The position numbers were made by a program, and so were the translations under genes. A stretch of 64,000 bases of DNA from Cohaesibacter sp. GTDB lineage: Bacteria > Pseudomonadota > Alphaproteobacteria > Rhizobiales > Cohaesibacteraceae. Shown here piece after piece: positions 24,186 through 32,403 of this stretch. A model generated the notes under the pieces. The model was not told the origin of the DNA. It saw only the letters and a list, made by a program, of their open reading frames with translations, and did not search any database. The stretch covers positions 21,807 to 85,806 of the forward strand of contig JAOXSH010000130.1 in the NCBI GenBank assembly GCA_025800145.1, written 5' to 3'. Numbering within the stretch: the stretch's first letter is position 1; each line of letters begins with the position of its first letter.

Positions 24186-26330
24186 TTAAGCAGAGGCTAC
24201 ATTTTTCAGGAAAGCATCAACCTCGTTGCGCAAACGGTCAGTCTGCTGCGCAGCATTGGAGGAGCTTTGTTGGACCTGCTCAACCGATTGCGTGGTTTGA
24301 GAGACAGATTCCTGCAAGCCGGACATATTGCCTGCCACTTGCTGTGTGCCGCTTGCTGCCTGAGTTACATTTTGCGAGATTTCAAAGGTTGCGGCCCCTT
24401 GCTCATCCACAGCAATGGAAATGGAATTGGTGTATTCATTCACCTTTTCCATCGTACTGGCAATCCCGGCAATGGCATCAACCGCCTCATTGGTGGCGCC
24501 CTGAATTTCGGTAATCTGGGACGAAATTTCCTCTGTTGCCTTGGAGGTCTGGTTTGCCAGTTCCTTCACTTCAGAGGCCACAACGGCAAAGCCTTTGCCA
24601 TGCTCTCCGGCGCGGGCGGCCTCAATGGTGGCATTGAGGGCCAACAGATTGGTTTGCTCTGCAATATCCTGAATGAGAGAGACCACATCGCCAATTTTTT
24701 GAGCCGAATTGGACAGACCTGAGACCTTTTCATTGGTATGGCGTGTAGCTTCTGTTGCGCGATTGACAACATTGGCGGTTTCATCCACCTGCCGTTTGAT
24801 CTCTTCAATGGAGGATGCCAATTCTTCTGCGGCAGAGGCGACGGTTTGCACATTTCCAGATGCAACTTCTGATGCAGAAGCGGACGAGGTTGCCTTATCG
24901 GCTGTGTCTGCCGCCATGCCAAACAGCCCCTGTGCGGTCTGCTGCATGGTGCTCATATTCTGCGTCACATCATTGAGCAATTCATCCGATGATGAACGAA
25001 AACCATCAATCATGCTCTCGATTGCCCGTTGCCGTTTGGTACGCGATTCCTGCTCGTCACGGGCCTGCTCTTCCAGACGGCGGCGCTCAATCGCATTGTT
25101 GCGCAGCACTTCCACCGCACGGGACAGCTCTCCAATCTCGTCTTTCTTTTTGGAATTTGGCAATTGCACATTCAGATCATCTTTTGCAAGGCGCGTCACG
25201 CCGTCATTGAGGAGTTTGAGCGGAGCCATGGCAGAGCGGACAAACCAGGTTGCCAATCCGCCAATGAGCAACAGCATGGCTGCGCCAATGGCAAGCAGAC
25301 CATTGCGCAAGGTTGCAGCCGGTGCCAGCAATTCCTCATAATCCTGACGCACAACAAGCGCCCATGTGGTGCCCAAGACCTGCATGGGAGAGGCTACTGT
25401 CAGATATTTATGACCATTGATTTGCAAGTCAGTGCTGGAGGCTTTGCCGGTCAAAGCATTCAAGGCAATTTCATTTTCTGCGGTTGCCAAATCTTTGACG
25501 GTTTTTTTCGAGAAGGAAATGGCTTTCAAGCTGGCATTGACCAATTCGATATGGCCTGTTTTGCCCAGCCCGGTTTCATCTTCGAGAATTGTCGCCAATT
25601 CCTTTGTATTCACTTCAAAGGCAATGGCTCCGTCAATACGGCCCCATTTCAGAATTGGAGTAACCATATAAGCTGTGATATCGCCATGGGCCTGAATGAA
25701 CCCAGTAAAGCCGTTGCCTTTATAGACCGTATTGGGCTTTTCGTTTGCCAGCTTCAGAATGGGCTGGATTTGCGCATTCAATTCTTCATGAATGACCTTG
25801 GCCTGATTGATATTCTTGGCAAAGGCATCACCTTTTCGGTAGGAATAATAGACATTGCCCTTTTTATCGAAGAAAAGCACATCGCGAAACATGCCACCTT
25901 GCAGTAATTTTGTTATGCGTGGCTGATGTTTTTTATGAGCCGCTGAATAATAAACGCCTTTTATATCGGCATCGACAAATTCATGGCGCGTTTGCTCTGG
26001 ATTGGGGTTGTTCGTGACATACACATCTATTAGTTTGGAAGAGGCTTCTTCTTTCAGGACCTTCCAGCCACCATGAAACTGCTTTGCTGCGTCATCCACA
26101 ATCGTGTGGCTGGCAAGTGCACGCATATTCCCCTGAAGCTGTTCCAGATAGAGTGTGACTGTATTGGTTCGCCCTCTTGCAGCATTTTCCAAAGCCGTTT
26201 GCGTGAGTTGAACCGATGAATTCCCACCTATCCAGGATGCGACAGAGACGAGAAGTGCAACCAGAATTGTGACGGACAAAACCATAATCACAGGAAGCTT
26301 GGTCGCAAGGCGTGTTGGCAATATTGACAT
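24186..26330 (-). CDS. Methyl-accepting chemotaxis protein with Cache-type sensor
   Basis: A 714-residue transmembrane chemoreceptor. One helix at about 12-35, a periplasmic sensing domain at about 40-335 that looks like a double Cache fold ('DVLFFDKKGNVYYSYRKGD', 'YMVTPILKWGRIDGAIAFEV'), a second helix near 345-365, a HAMP domain, and a long coiled-coil signalling domain. The signalling hairpin tip reads 'QTNLLALNATIEAARAGEHG', the CheA/CheW contact. No C-terminal CheR-tethering pentapeptide is seen. GAGGA precedes the ATG. The ligand is unknown; Cache receptors often bind amino or carboxylic acids. Confidence 0.93.
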   Translation of the reverse strand: MSILPTRLATKLPVIMVLSVTILVALLVSVASWIGGNSSVQLTQTALENAARGRTNTVTLYLEQLQGNMRALASHTIVDDAAKQFHGGWKVLKEEASSKLIDVYVTNNPNPEQTRHEFVDADIKGVYYSAAHKKHQPRITKLLQGGMFRDVLFFDKKGNVYYSYRKGDAFAKNINQAKVIHEELNAQIQPILKLANEKPNTVYKGNGFTGFIQAHGDITAYMVTPILKWGRIDGAIAFEVNTKELATILEDETGLGKTGHIELVNASLKAISFSKKTVKDLATAENEIALNALTGKASSTDLQINGHKYLTVASPMQVLGTTWALVVRQDYEELLAPAATLRNGLLAIGAAMLLLIGGLATWFVRSAMAPLKLLNDGVTRLAKDDLNVQLPNSKKKDEIGELSRAVEVLRNNAIERRRLEEQARDEQESRTKRQRAIESMIDGFRSSSDELLNDVTQNMSTMQQTAQGLFGMAADTADKATSSASASEVASGNVQTVASAAEELASSIEEIKRQVDETANVVNRATEATRHTNEKVSGLSNSAQKIGDVVSLIQDIAEQTNLLALNATIEAARAGEHGKGFAVVASEVKELANQTSKATEEISSQITEIQGATNEAVDAIAGIASTMEKVNEYTNSISIAVDEQGAATFEISQNVTQAASGTQQVAGNMSGLQESVSQTTQSVEQVQQSSSNAAQQTDRLRNEVDAFLKNVASA

Positions 26331-26458
26331 CTCGAATCCTCGAAACTGTTTTATTCATTGCCACCAGTCTTAAGGATTTATGTTTCGGATTGGTAAACAT
26401 TGCGATAAATTACTTACAATGCGCATTATTTCCTTTTACATCCAAAGAATGCAGGACT

Positions 26459-26514
26459 TATACCAACGGCATGAAAGATTACCCCATATGACCGGATTTT
26501 ATGCCGTTGGTATT
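26459..26514. repeat. Type II repeat, complete minimal copy
   Basis: A 54-base unit with perfect 13-base terminal inverted repeats (ATACCAACGGCAT / ATGCCGTTGGTAT), each bordered by T or TA, separated by 'GAAAGATTACCCCATATGAC' and a few more bases. It looks like the smallest complete element of a family whose other copies are single-ended or extended. It lies between the chemoreceptor start and the LuxR-type gene terminator. Confidence 0.88.
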
Positions 26515-26575
26515 ATAACAACATAAAGATAACCTGATTGAAGAGCACCAAAACAGCCCTTGGCCGCTCAAACAG

Positions 26576-26614
26576 AAAAAGCGAGCCTGTGGCGTTTTCA
26601 CAAGCTCGCCTTTT
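26576..26614 (-). terminator. Terminator of the LuxR-type regulator gene
   Basis: On the minus strand GGCGAGCTTGTG-aaaacgc-CACAGGCTCGC forms an 11-bp stem with one wobble, followed by TTTTTC. It lies about 40 bases past the regulator stop. Confidence 0.85.
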
Positions 26615-26653
26615 CTCCTTTAAAAGATCAATCATGATGTCATTTCAAACAGA

Positions 26654-27346
26654 TCACATCATCCGGTTGGCGATGGCAACGGCCTGTGTCCGGCGATAAC
26701 AATTGAGCTTTTTCAGGATCAGGGAGATATGGTGCTTGACGGTTGCTTCGGTCAAACTCAACTCATAGGCAATTTGTTTGTTGAGCAAACCATCGCGCAA
26801 ATATTTCAAAATTGTCATTTGCTTTGGCGTGAGATTGGCAAGCTTTGAATACAGATTAGAGCGCTCGCTGATTTCTTCTGCCGCCAAAACCGGAGCTTCA
26901 TCTGACAAACCAGCTTGAATGCGCTTTGCAGCTGAGCGCAATTCTGTAACCGGGGCCGTTTTGCTGATTACCCAATCAACCCCATGTCCCAAGGCAAAAT
27001 GGGCCAATCCTTTATCATTCTCGTCACAAATCAGAACCAAACGTGCATGTTTGTAGGCCTTGCGGACATCTGCAATGGCTGCGGCACCCCGACTTGCGGT
27101 TGCTGCCAAATTCAATACCAACAATGTATCCTCACGGTCCGGTGCAGCGCTGAGCAACTGCTCCAGTCCGGCGCATTCCAGCACTGGCGTATATTCTCTT
27201 TTGATGCCAAGCATATTGAGCAGGCATTCACTGAATATCGGATGCGTTTCAGCCATAACCAGAGTTCGATATGTTACCGTTCCCTGTTCGGCCTGATGTG
27301 TCAAACCACGACGCACTTCACCACCAATATTTTCAAGCACCAGCAT
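26654..27346 (-). CDS. LuxR/NarL-type regulator with degenerate receiver domain
   Basis: A 230-residue regulator. The C-terminal LuxR helix-turn-helix is clear: 'LTPKQMTILKYLRDGLLNKQIAY' then 'LSLTEATVKHHISLILKKLNC'. The N-terminal 125 residues look like a CheY-type receiver, but the acidic pocket is 'VMAETHPIF' and the phosphoacceptor position reads 'LVLNLAA', Asn instead of Asp. The Lys of 'VISKTAPV' is kept. It probably works without phosphorylation by a classical kinase. The start at 27346 (MLVLENIGG) is chosen because AGGGGAAG lies upstream; the track start adds 39 residues. It is divergent from the ScfR-like gene. Confidence 0.8.
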   Translation of the reverse strand: MLVLENIGGEVRRGLTHQAEQGTVTYRTLVMAETHPIFSECLLNMLGIKREYTPVLECAGLEQLLSAAPDREDTLLVLNLAATASRGAAAIADVRKAYKHARLVLICDENDKGLAHFALGHGVDWVISKTAPVTELRSAAKRIQAGLSDEAPVLAAEEISERSNLYSKLANLTPKQMTILKYLRDGLLNKQIAYELSLTEATVKHHISLILKKLNCYRRTQAVAIANRMM

Positions 27347-27615
27347 TTTTCTTCCCCTAAATGTCAGGACCCTGCCTTTAAACCAGGTCTCTCTATGGCT
27401 TATCTTGACTTGCCCTGTGATGCCGCGGCGGATTGATAGTGAGACTTCATCTCCACAATCCATGCGTCTTTTGGAGGAGCCAATTGCCAGTTTTTCAACT
27501 GCGCGGCTAACCTTAGCCTTTTCTCCACCCTGCCTAGTCCAAAGGGCAATTCATGGCCCTGTTTTCTGTTACATACACAAAAAAGTCAATAAACCTCTTG
27601 ATTTTATTGAGTTAA

Positions 27616-27665
27616 TTTGCAAATATTTTTGCAAATTTTATTTTGCAAAATGCAAATTTTGCAAA
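27616..27665. promoter_or_regulatory. Cluster of four TTTGCAAA operator boxes
   Basis: Four exact TTTGCAAA palindromes start at 27616, 27628, 27642 and 27658, with an additional ATGCAAA between the last two. They end 15 bases before the ATG of the ScfR/RamB-like gene. TTTGCAAA-type sequences are the recognised binding sites of the RamB family, so negative autoregulation is likely. The divergent LuxR-type gene may be affected as well. Confidence 0.82.
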
Positions 27666-27680
27666 TATTGGAGAGCCGAA

Positions 27681-29105
27681 ATGGCAGAGAAACTCTTTGT
27701 TGGCCCAAAGATCAGGTCTTTGCGCGAAAGCCATGGCTTGACACAATCCAATTTTGCGGAACGACTTGGAATTTCAACATCTTATCTAAACCAAATCGAG
27801 AATAATCAGCGCCCTCTTACGGCACCGGTTCTGCTCGCTTTAAACCATCATTATGACATGTCCTTACGCGATCTGGCCTCAGCTGACACCAGTCGCGTTC
27901 TGGCAGATTTGAAAGAAGCGCTGGCTGATCCTTTGTTTCGTGAAACCAATCCCGGTTTGCAGGAATTGAAAATGGCCGCGTCAAGCTCTCCATGGTTGAC
28001 GCAGGCTTTTCTGGCTTTGCATCAGGCCCATCGACGCGCCAATGACCGCTTGATGATGTTGGATGACGCCTTGAGCGCCCATTCAGCAGAGGGCGAGGAG
28101 CGCTCTATTTTACCTTATGAAGAAGTGCGCGATTATTTTCATTATCATAACAATTATATTGATGAGCTGGACCGGGCAGCAGAAGACCTTGCCAAACGTC
28201 ATAATATGCTGGAGGGCAATCGCATCAGCCGCTTTCAGGATTATCTGGAAGAGCGGCATCATGTGCGAGTGCGCTATATGGAACGGCCAGCCCATGACCA
28301 AACCATGCGGCATTTTGATCAGGAGACACGCATTCTTTCCATCAATGCCGCGCAAGAATCTGCTTCCATCGCCTTTTTGCTAGCCCATCAGATTGCCATT
28401 CTGGATTATTCCGACTTGATCAATGCCCGCCTTGAGCGCTCTGGCTTGCGCTCTGAAGCCGCTCTTTCCATTGCGCGCATTGGTCTGGCCAATTATTTTG
28501 CCGGGGCGCTTTGTTTGCCCTACAAGCATTTTCTGGATGTTGCGCAAGACACCCGTCATGACATTGATCGCTTGCGCCATCATTTCAGCGCGTCTCCAGA
28601 GCAAGTGGGTCATCGTCTTTCTTCTTTGCAACGCCCCGGCTCGCTTGGCATTCCCTTTTATTTTGTGCGCGTCGATCGGGCCGGCAATGTCACCAAACGC
28701 CATTCCGCAACCCGCTTTCAATTTGCCCGCTTTGGTGGTGCTTGTGCGCTGTGGAATGTTCATGAGGCTTTTGAGGCGCCGGGACAGCATTTGGTGCAGA
28801 TTGCCGAAATGCCGGATGGCATTCGCTATCTTTGCGTTGCAACCAGCGTCACAAAATTTGGTGCAGGCTATCGCGCGCCTGTGCGGCGCTATGCGATTGG
28901 CATTGGCTGCGAACTTTCCTTTGCCGATCAGATTATTTATGCCGATGGTCTGGACTTGAAATCGGACGCGGGCGTTGTTGGTATCGGTGTCTCCTGCCGC
29001 ATTTGTGAGCGAAAGAAATGCCACCAGCGTGCCGTGCCGCCAATTGATCGAAAATTGATTGTTGATCCCAACAAGCGCCAATTTGTGCCTTTCGATCTGG
29101 GTTAG
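27681..29105 (+). CDS. ScfR/RamB-like short-chain fatty acyl-CoA regulator
   Basis: A 474-residue regulator with an N-terminal Xre helix-turn-helix ('GPKIRSLRESHGLTQSNFAERLG', 'STSYLNQIENNQRPL'), a central IrrE/ImmA-like region, and a C-terminal DUF2083 domain ending in the Cys motif 'GVSCRICERKKCHQRAVPP'. This architecture is that of RamB/ScfR proteins, which sense short-chain acyl-CoA and control glyoxylate, methylcitrate or propionyl-CoA genes. The track ORF begins 92 codons earlier, inside the operator cluster, so the ATG at 27681 after GGAGAG is taken as the start. No target metabolic gene lies nearby in the window. Confidence 0.88.
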   Translation: MAEKLFVGPKIRSLRESHGLTQSNFAERLGISTSYLNQIENNQRPLTAPVLLALNHHYDMSLRDLASADTSRVLADLKEALADPLFRETNPGLQELKMAASSSPWLTQAFLALHQAHRRANDRLMMLDDALSAHSAEGEERSILPYEEVRDYFHYHNNYIDELDRAAEDLAKRHNMLEGNRISRFQDYLEERHHVRVRYMERPAHDQTMRHFDQETRILSINAAQESASIAFLLAHQIAILDYSDLINARLERSGLRSEAALSIARIGLANYFAGALCLPYKHFLDVAQDTRHDIDRLRHHFSASPEQVGHRLSSLQRPGSLGIPFYFVRVDRAGNVTKRHSATRFQFARFGGACALWNVHEAFEAPGQHLVQIAEMPDGIRYLCVATSVTKFGAGYRAPVRRYAIGIGCELSFADQIIYADGLDLKSDAGVVGIGVSCRICERKKCHQRAVPPIDRKLIVDPNKRQFVPFDLG

Positions 29106-29310
29106 GACGTAAACTCATAAATTTGGTGTATTTGGCGCTTAAATGGCCAGCTATCGCACGAAAAGTTTGATGGATGGGCTGGCTGCCCATTCAAACACTC
29201 TTCTTTGCACCTCGCCGCCGACCAACCCAAAGTGATGACAAAGAGAGAGCGCGGCCATTTATACCAACGGCATGAAAGATTAACCCATAGGATGCTTTCT
29301 TCAGAGACTG
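29103..29310. repeat. MITE copy c interrupted by a type II repeat
   Basis: The MITE end (AGGACGTAAACTCATAAAT) begins at the stop codon of the ScfR-like gene, continues through the nested block starting TTAAATGGCC, and stops at '...GCGGCCATTT' (29260). There 'ATACCAACGGCATGAAAGAT' of a type II repeat begins and the rest of the MITE is missing. The remaining 29311-29532 up to pepN holds no gene and no further structure that I recognised. Confidence 0.85.
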
Positions 29311-29532
29311 AATTCAAGGCGAGGAAATATCTTTTCTTGCCAATTTTTTATGAGAAATCTTTAAAAGATTGAGTCTGGTAAAATCTACACGCACAGAATT
29401 CTGGACTCCAGAATGACATGGATATCTGCCCCCCATTTTGCGCACTTGCCAGACCGGGTAAGAGATCGATAAATTGGCAGGCCTGATCGTTCAGATCACC
29501 CAAAGACAGCAAATCAAAGCAGACAGAAAAGA

Positions 29533-32214
29533 ATGATAATGCAGACCGATTATTCCGTAATCAAACTGGAAGATTACCGTCCAACCGCCTATGCCATTCC
29601 GCACCTGTCGCTGACTTTTGAGCTGAATCCAAAGCACACACTCGTTCGCAACGAGATGCGTATTGAGCCACGCGCGTATCCCAATGGCACAGCCAATACT
29701 GAGCCTCTTATCCTCAATGGAGAGAGGCTTCTCTTGCGCGATGTTGCTCTGGATGGGGGTATCCTGGAGGCTTCTGACTATCAGCTTGATGATAAGCATC
29801 TTACGATCCTACAGCCCCCGCAAAAGCCCTTCACATTGAGCGTGACAACCGAGATTGACCCAACCGCCAACACACAGCTTGAAGGTCTGTATCGCACAAA
29901 TAACACCTATTGCACCCAATGCGAAGCGGAAGGCTTTCGCCGCATCACCTATTTTTATGATCGACCGGATTGCCTGTCTGTTTATGATGTTAGGATTGAA
30001 GCTCCCAAAGCAGACAATCCCTATTTGCTCTCCAATGGCAATCTGATCGCTGAAGGCGTGCTTCCTGATGAGGGCGAGCGCAGTGGCTGGCATTTTGCCC
30101 ATTGGCATGACCCACATCCCAAACCCTCTTATCTGTTTGCTTGCGTTGCTGGCAATCTGGCACGGGTGAGTGATCACTTTATCACAGCATCGGGCCGTGA
30201 TGTTGCGCTGCATATTTATGTTGAGCATGGCAAAGAAGATCGCGTTGGTTATGCCATGAATGCTTTAAAGCGTTCCATGCGCTGGGATGAGCAGGAATAT
30301 GGCCGGGAATATGATCTGGATCTGTTTCAGATTGTTGCCGTCTCTGACTTCAATATGGGAGCGATGGAGAATAAGGGGCTGAATATATTCAATGATAAAT
30401 ATGTTCTGGCCAAACCAGACACCGCGACAGACACCGATTATGCGCTGATTGAAGCCATTATTGCGCATGAATATTTCCATAACTGGACCGGCAATCGCAT
30501 CACCTGCCGTGACTGGTTTCAACTTTGCCTGAAGGAAGGCCTGACCGTTTTTCGTGATCAGGAATTTTCCTCAGACATGCGCTCACGCTCTGTCAAGCGC
30601 ATTGAAGATACGCGCATGTTGCGCTCACGCCAATTTCCCGAAGATGGCGGCCCATTGGCACATCCGGTTCGGCCGACCAGCTATTCCGAGATCAATAATT
30701 TCTATACAGCGACCGTCTATGAAAAAGGCGCAGAGCTATGCCGCATGATCAAAACCATTCTCGGCCCCGAGGCTTTTGCCAAGGGGTTGGCGCTCTATTT
30801 TGATCGTCATGATGGACAAGCGGCAACCATTGAAGATTTTCTCAAAGCTTTTGAAGATGCCTCAAACCGTTCTCTTGCGCAATTTGCGCTTTGGTATCGT
30901 CAGGCAGGCACGCCCGATGTGGTTGTCACCTCCAGCTATCACGAGGGACGGCAGGAGCTTTGCCTCTGCGTTGAGCAATCTTGCGCGGCTACGCCCGGTC
31001 AACCAACAAAGCAGGCGCTGCATATTCCTGTGCGCTTTGGCCTTGTCGGAAAAAATGGCAAAGATGTCAGTTTCACCGGCGCGCGTGGTGGTGATGTAAG
31101 CATTGAGGGCAAAGAAGGCATTTTGCATATTTGCGAGCGAAAGCAGACTTTCATTCTGGAAGGGGTTGAAACAGCCTCCCTGCCCTCATTGCTGCGCGGC
31201 TTCTCCGCCCCTGTGCGCCTGCGCTCCAATTTGACCGATGCCAATATCCTGCATTTGATGCATCATGACAGCGACAGTTTCAATCGTTGGGAAGCCTCGC
31301 AATATTTGCTTATGCAGGCCTTGATCCGTAAAAGCTGCCAAAATGCGCCACATGCGCTTGATAGGCGTGATCTGGATCTTATCAACGCTCTCGGCACTCT
31401 TATATTGAACCCGGAGCTGGATCATGCTTTTCGGGCAGAACTTCTTGCGCTTCCCGGTGAAACGGACATTGCCAGAGAAATTGGCCGCAATGTTGACCCT
31501 GATGCTATTCATCAAGGCAGAAAGACCTTTCGCAAAGGTTTGGCACAGCAGCTTCAAACGCCTTTCACCGAATTGTATCACAGTCTGAAGCAAGATGGTG
31601 CTTACAGCCCTGATGCCAACAGCGCCGGGATGCGGGCCTTACGCAATCGCATTCTTGATCTCTTAGTCATGTTAGCAGAAGAGCATAGCGCCCCCCTTGC
31701 CGAGCAGCAATTCCAAACGGCCAGCAACATGACCGATCAATTTGCCGCCCTGTCCAGCCTGACACACCATAATATGTCGAGCGCTCCTATCTTGCTTGAA
31801 CAATTTTACGAGCAGTTCAAGGATGATGCTCTGGTGATAGACAAGTGGTTTTCGCTGCAAGCCACCTCCCCCGATGCAGGCTGTCTTGCGATTGTACAAA
31901 GCTTGCTGGATCATTCTGCCTTTAGCCTTGGCAACCCCAATCGCGTCAGCGCCCTGGTCGGAGCTTTTGCGATGAATAATGCCAGCCAGTTTAACCGCGC
32001 AGACGGAAAAGGATATGCCTTTGTCGCCGATATCATTCTCGCGCTCGATGACAAAAACCCTCAGACTGCGGCCCGCCTTTTGAATAATTTTCGCTCTTGG
32101 CGGGTTCTGGAAGAGGGCCGCAAAGACAAGGCAAAGGCGGAATTGGAGAGAATCGCGGCAAAAAAATCGCTCTCAAAAGATGTCGCAGATATTGTGAATC
32201 GATGCTTGCATTAA
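29533..32214 (+). CDS. pepN: Aminopeptidase N
   Basis: An 893-residue cytoplasmic M1 zinc aminopeptidase, size typical of bacterial PepN. The exopeptidase motif 'GAMENKGLNIF' lies near residue 276 and the zinc motif 'HEYFHNWTGNR' near 315, with the third ligand Glu in 'KEGLTVFRDQEF' about 18 residues on. The C-terminal half has the DUF3458-type beta-sandwich and helical domains. Two in-frame ATGs (29533, 29539) are possible; the ribosome site is poor (AGAAAAG). It removes N-terminal residues from peptides during protein turnover. It is followed after about 190 bases by a histidine kinase in the same direction. Confidence 0.95.
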   Translation: MIMQTDYSVIKLEDYRPTAYAIPHLSLTFELNPKHTLVRNEMRIEPRAYPNGTANTEPLILNGERLLLRDVALDGGILEASDYQLDDKHLTILQPPQKPFTLSVTTEIDPTANTQLEGLYRTNNTYCTQCEAEGFRRITYFYDRPDCLSVYDVRIEAPKADNPYLLSNGNLIAEGVLPDEGERSGWHFAHWHDPHPKPSYLFACVAGNLARVSDHFITASGRDVALHIYVEHGKEDRVGYAMNALKRSMRWDEQEYGREYDLDLFQIVAVSDFNMGAMENKGLNIFNDKYVLAKPDTATDTDYALIEAIIAHEYFHNWTGNRITCRDWFQLCLKEGLTVFRDQEFSSDMRSRSVKRIEDTRMLRSRQFPEDGGPLAHPVRPTSYSEINNFYTATVYEKGAELCRMIKTILGPEAFAKGLALYFDRHDGQAATIEDFLKAFEDASNRSLAQFALWYRQAGTPDVVVTSSYHEGRQELCLCVEQSCAATPGQPTKQALHIPVRFGLVGKNGKDVSFTGARGGDVSIEGKEGILHICERKQTFILEGVETASLPSLLRGFSAPVRLRSNLTDANILHLMHHDSDSFNRWEASQYLLMQALIRKSCQNAPHALDRRDLDLINALGTLILNPELDHAFRAELLALPGETDIAREIGRNVDPDAIHQGRKTFRKGLAQQLQTPFTELYHSLKQDGAYSPDANSAGMRALRNRILDLLVMLAEEHSAPLAEQQFQTASNMTDQFAALSSLTHHNMSSAPILLEQFYEQFKDDALVIDKWFSLQATSPDAGCLAIVQSLLDHSAFSLGNPNRVSALVGAFAMNNASQFNRADGKGYAFVADIILALDDKNPQTAARLLNNFRSWRVLEEGRKDKAKAELERIAAKKSLSKDVADIVNRCLH

Positions 32215-32403
32215 GAAAATGGGACTGATTCTTCAACAGAATCAGGAAAGCGGACTTTCCTTTTACTTTTCTTAACCTTTCATTAACCAAAAAATTGCTT
32301 CCAGACTCTAGACAAAAGATCCTTGGTGGATTCAAATGGAATCGATTCGGAGATGCGGCACATCTCTTGCGAACAACTCATGATTGAACCAGGAGGCCAG
32401 GGT

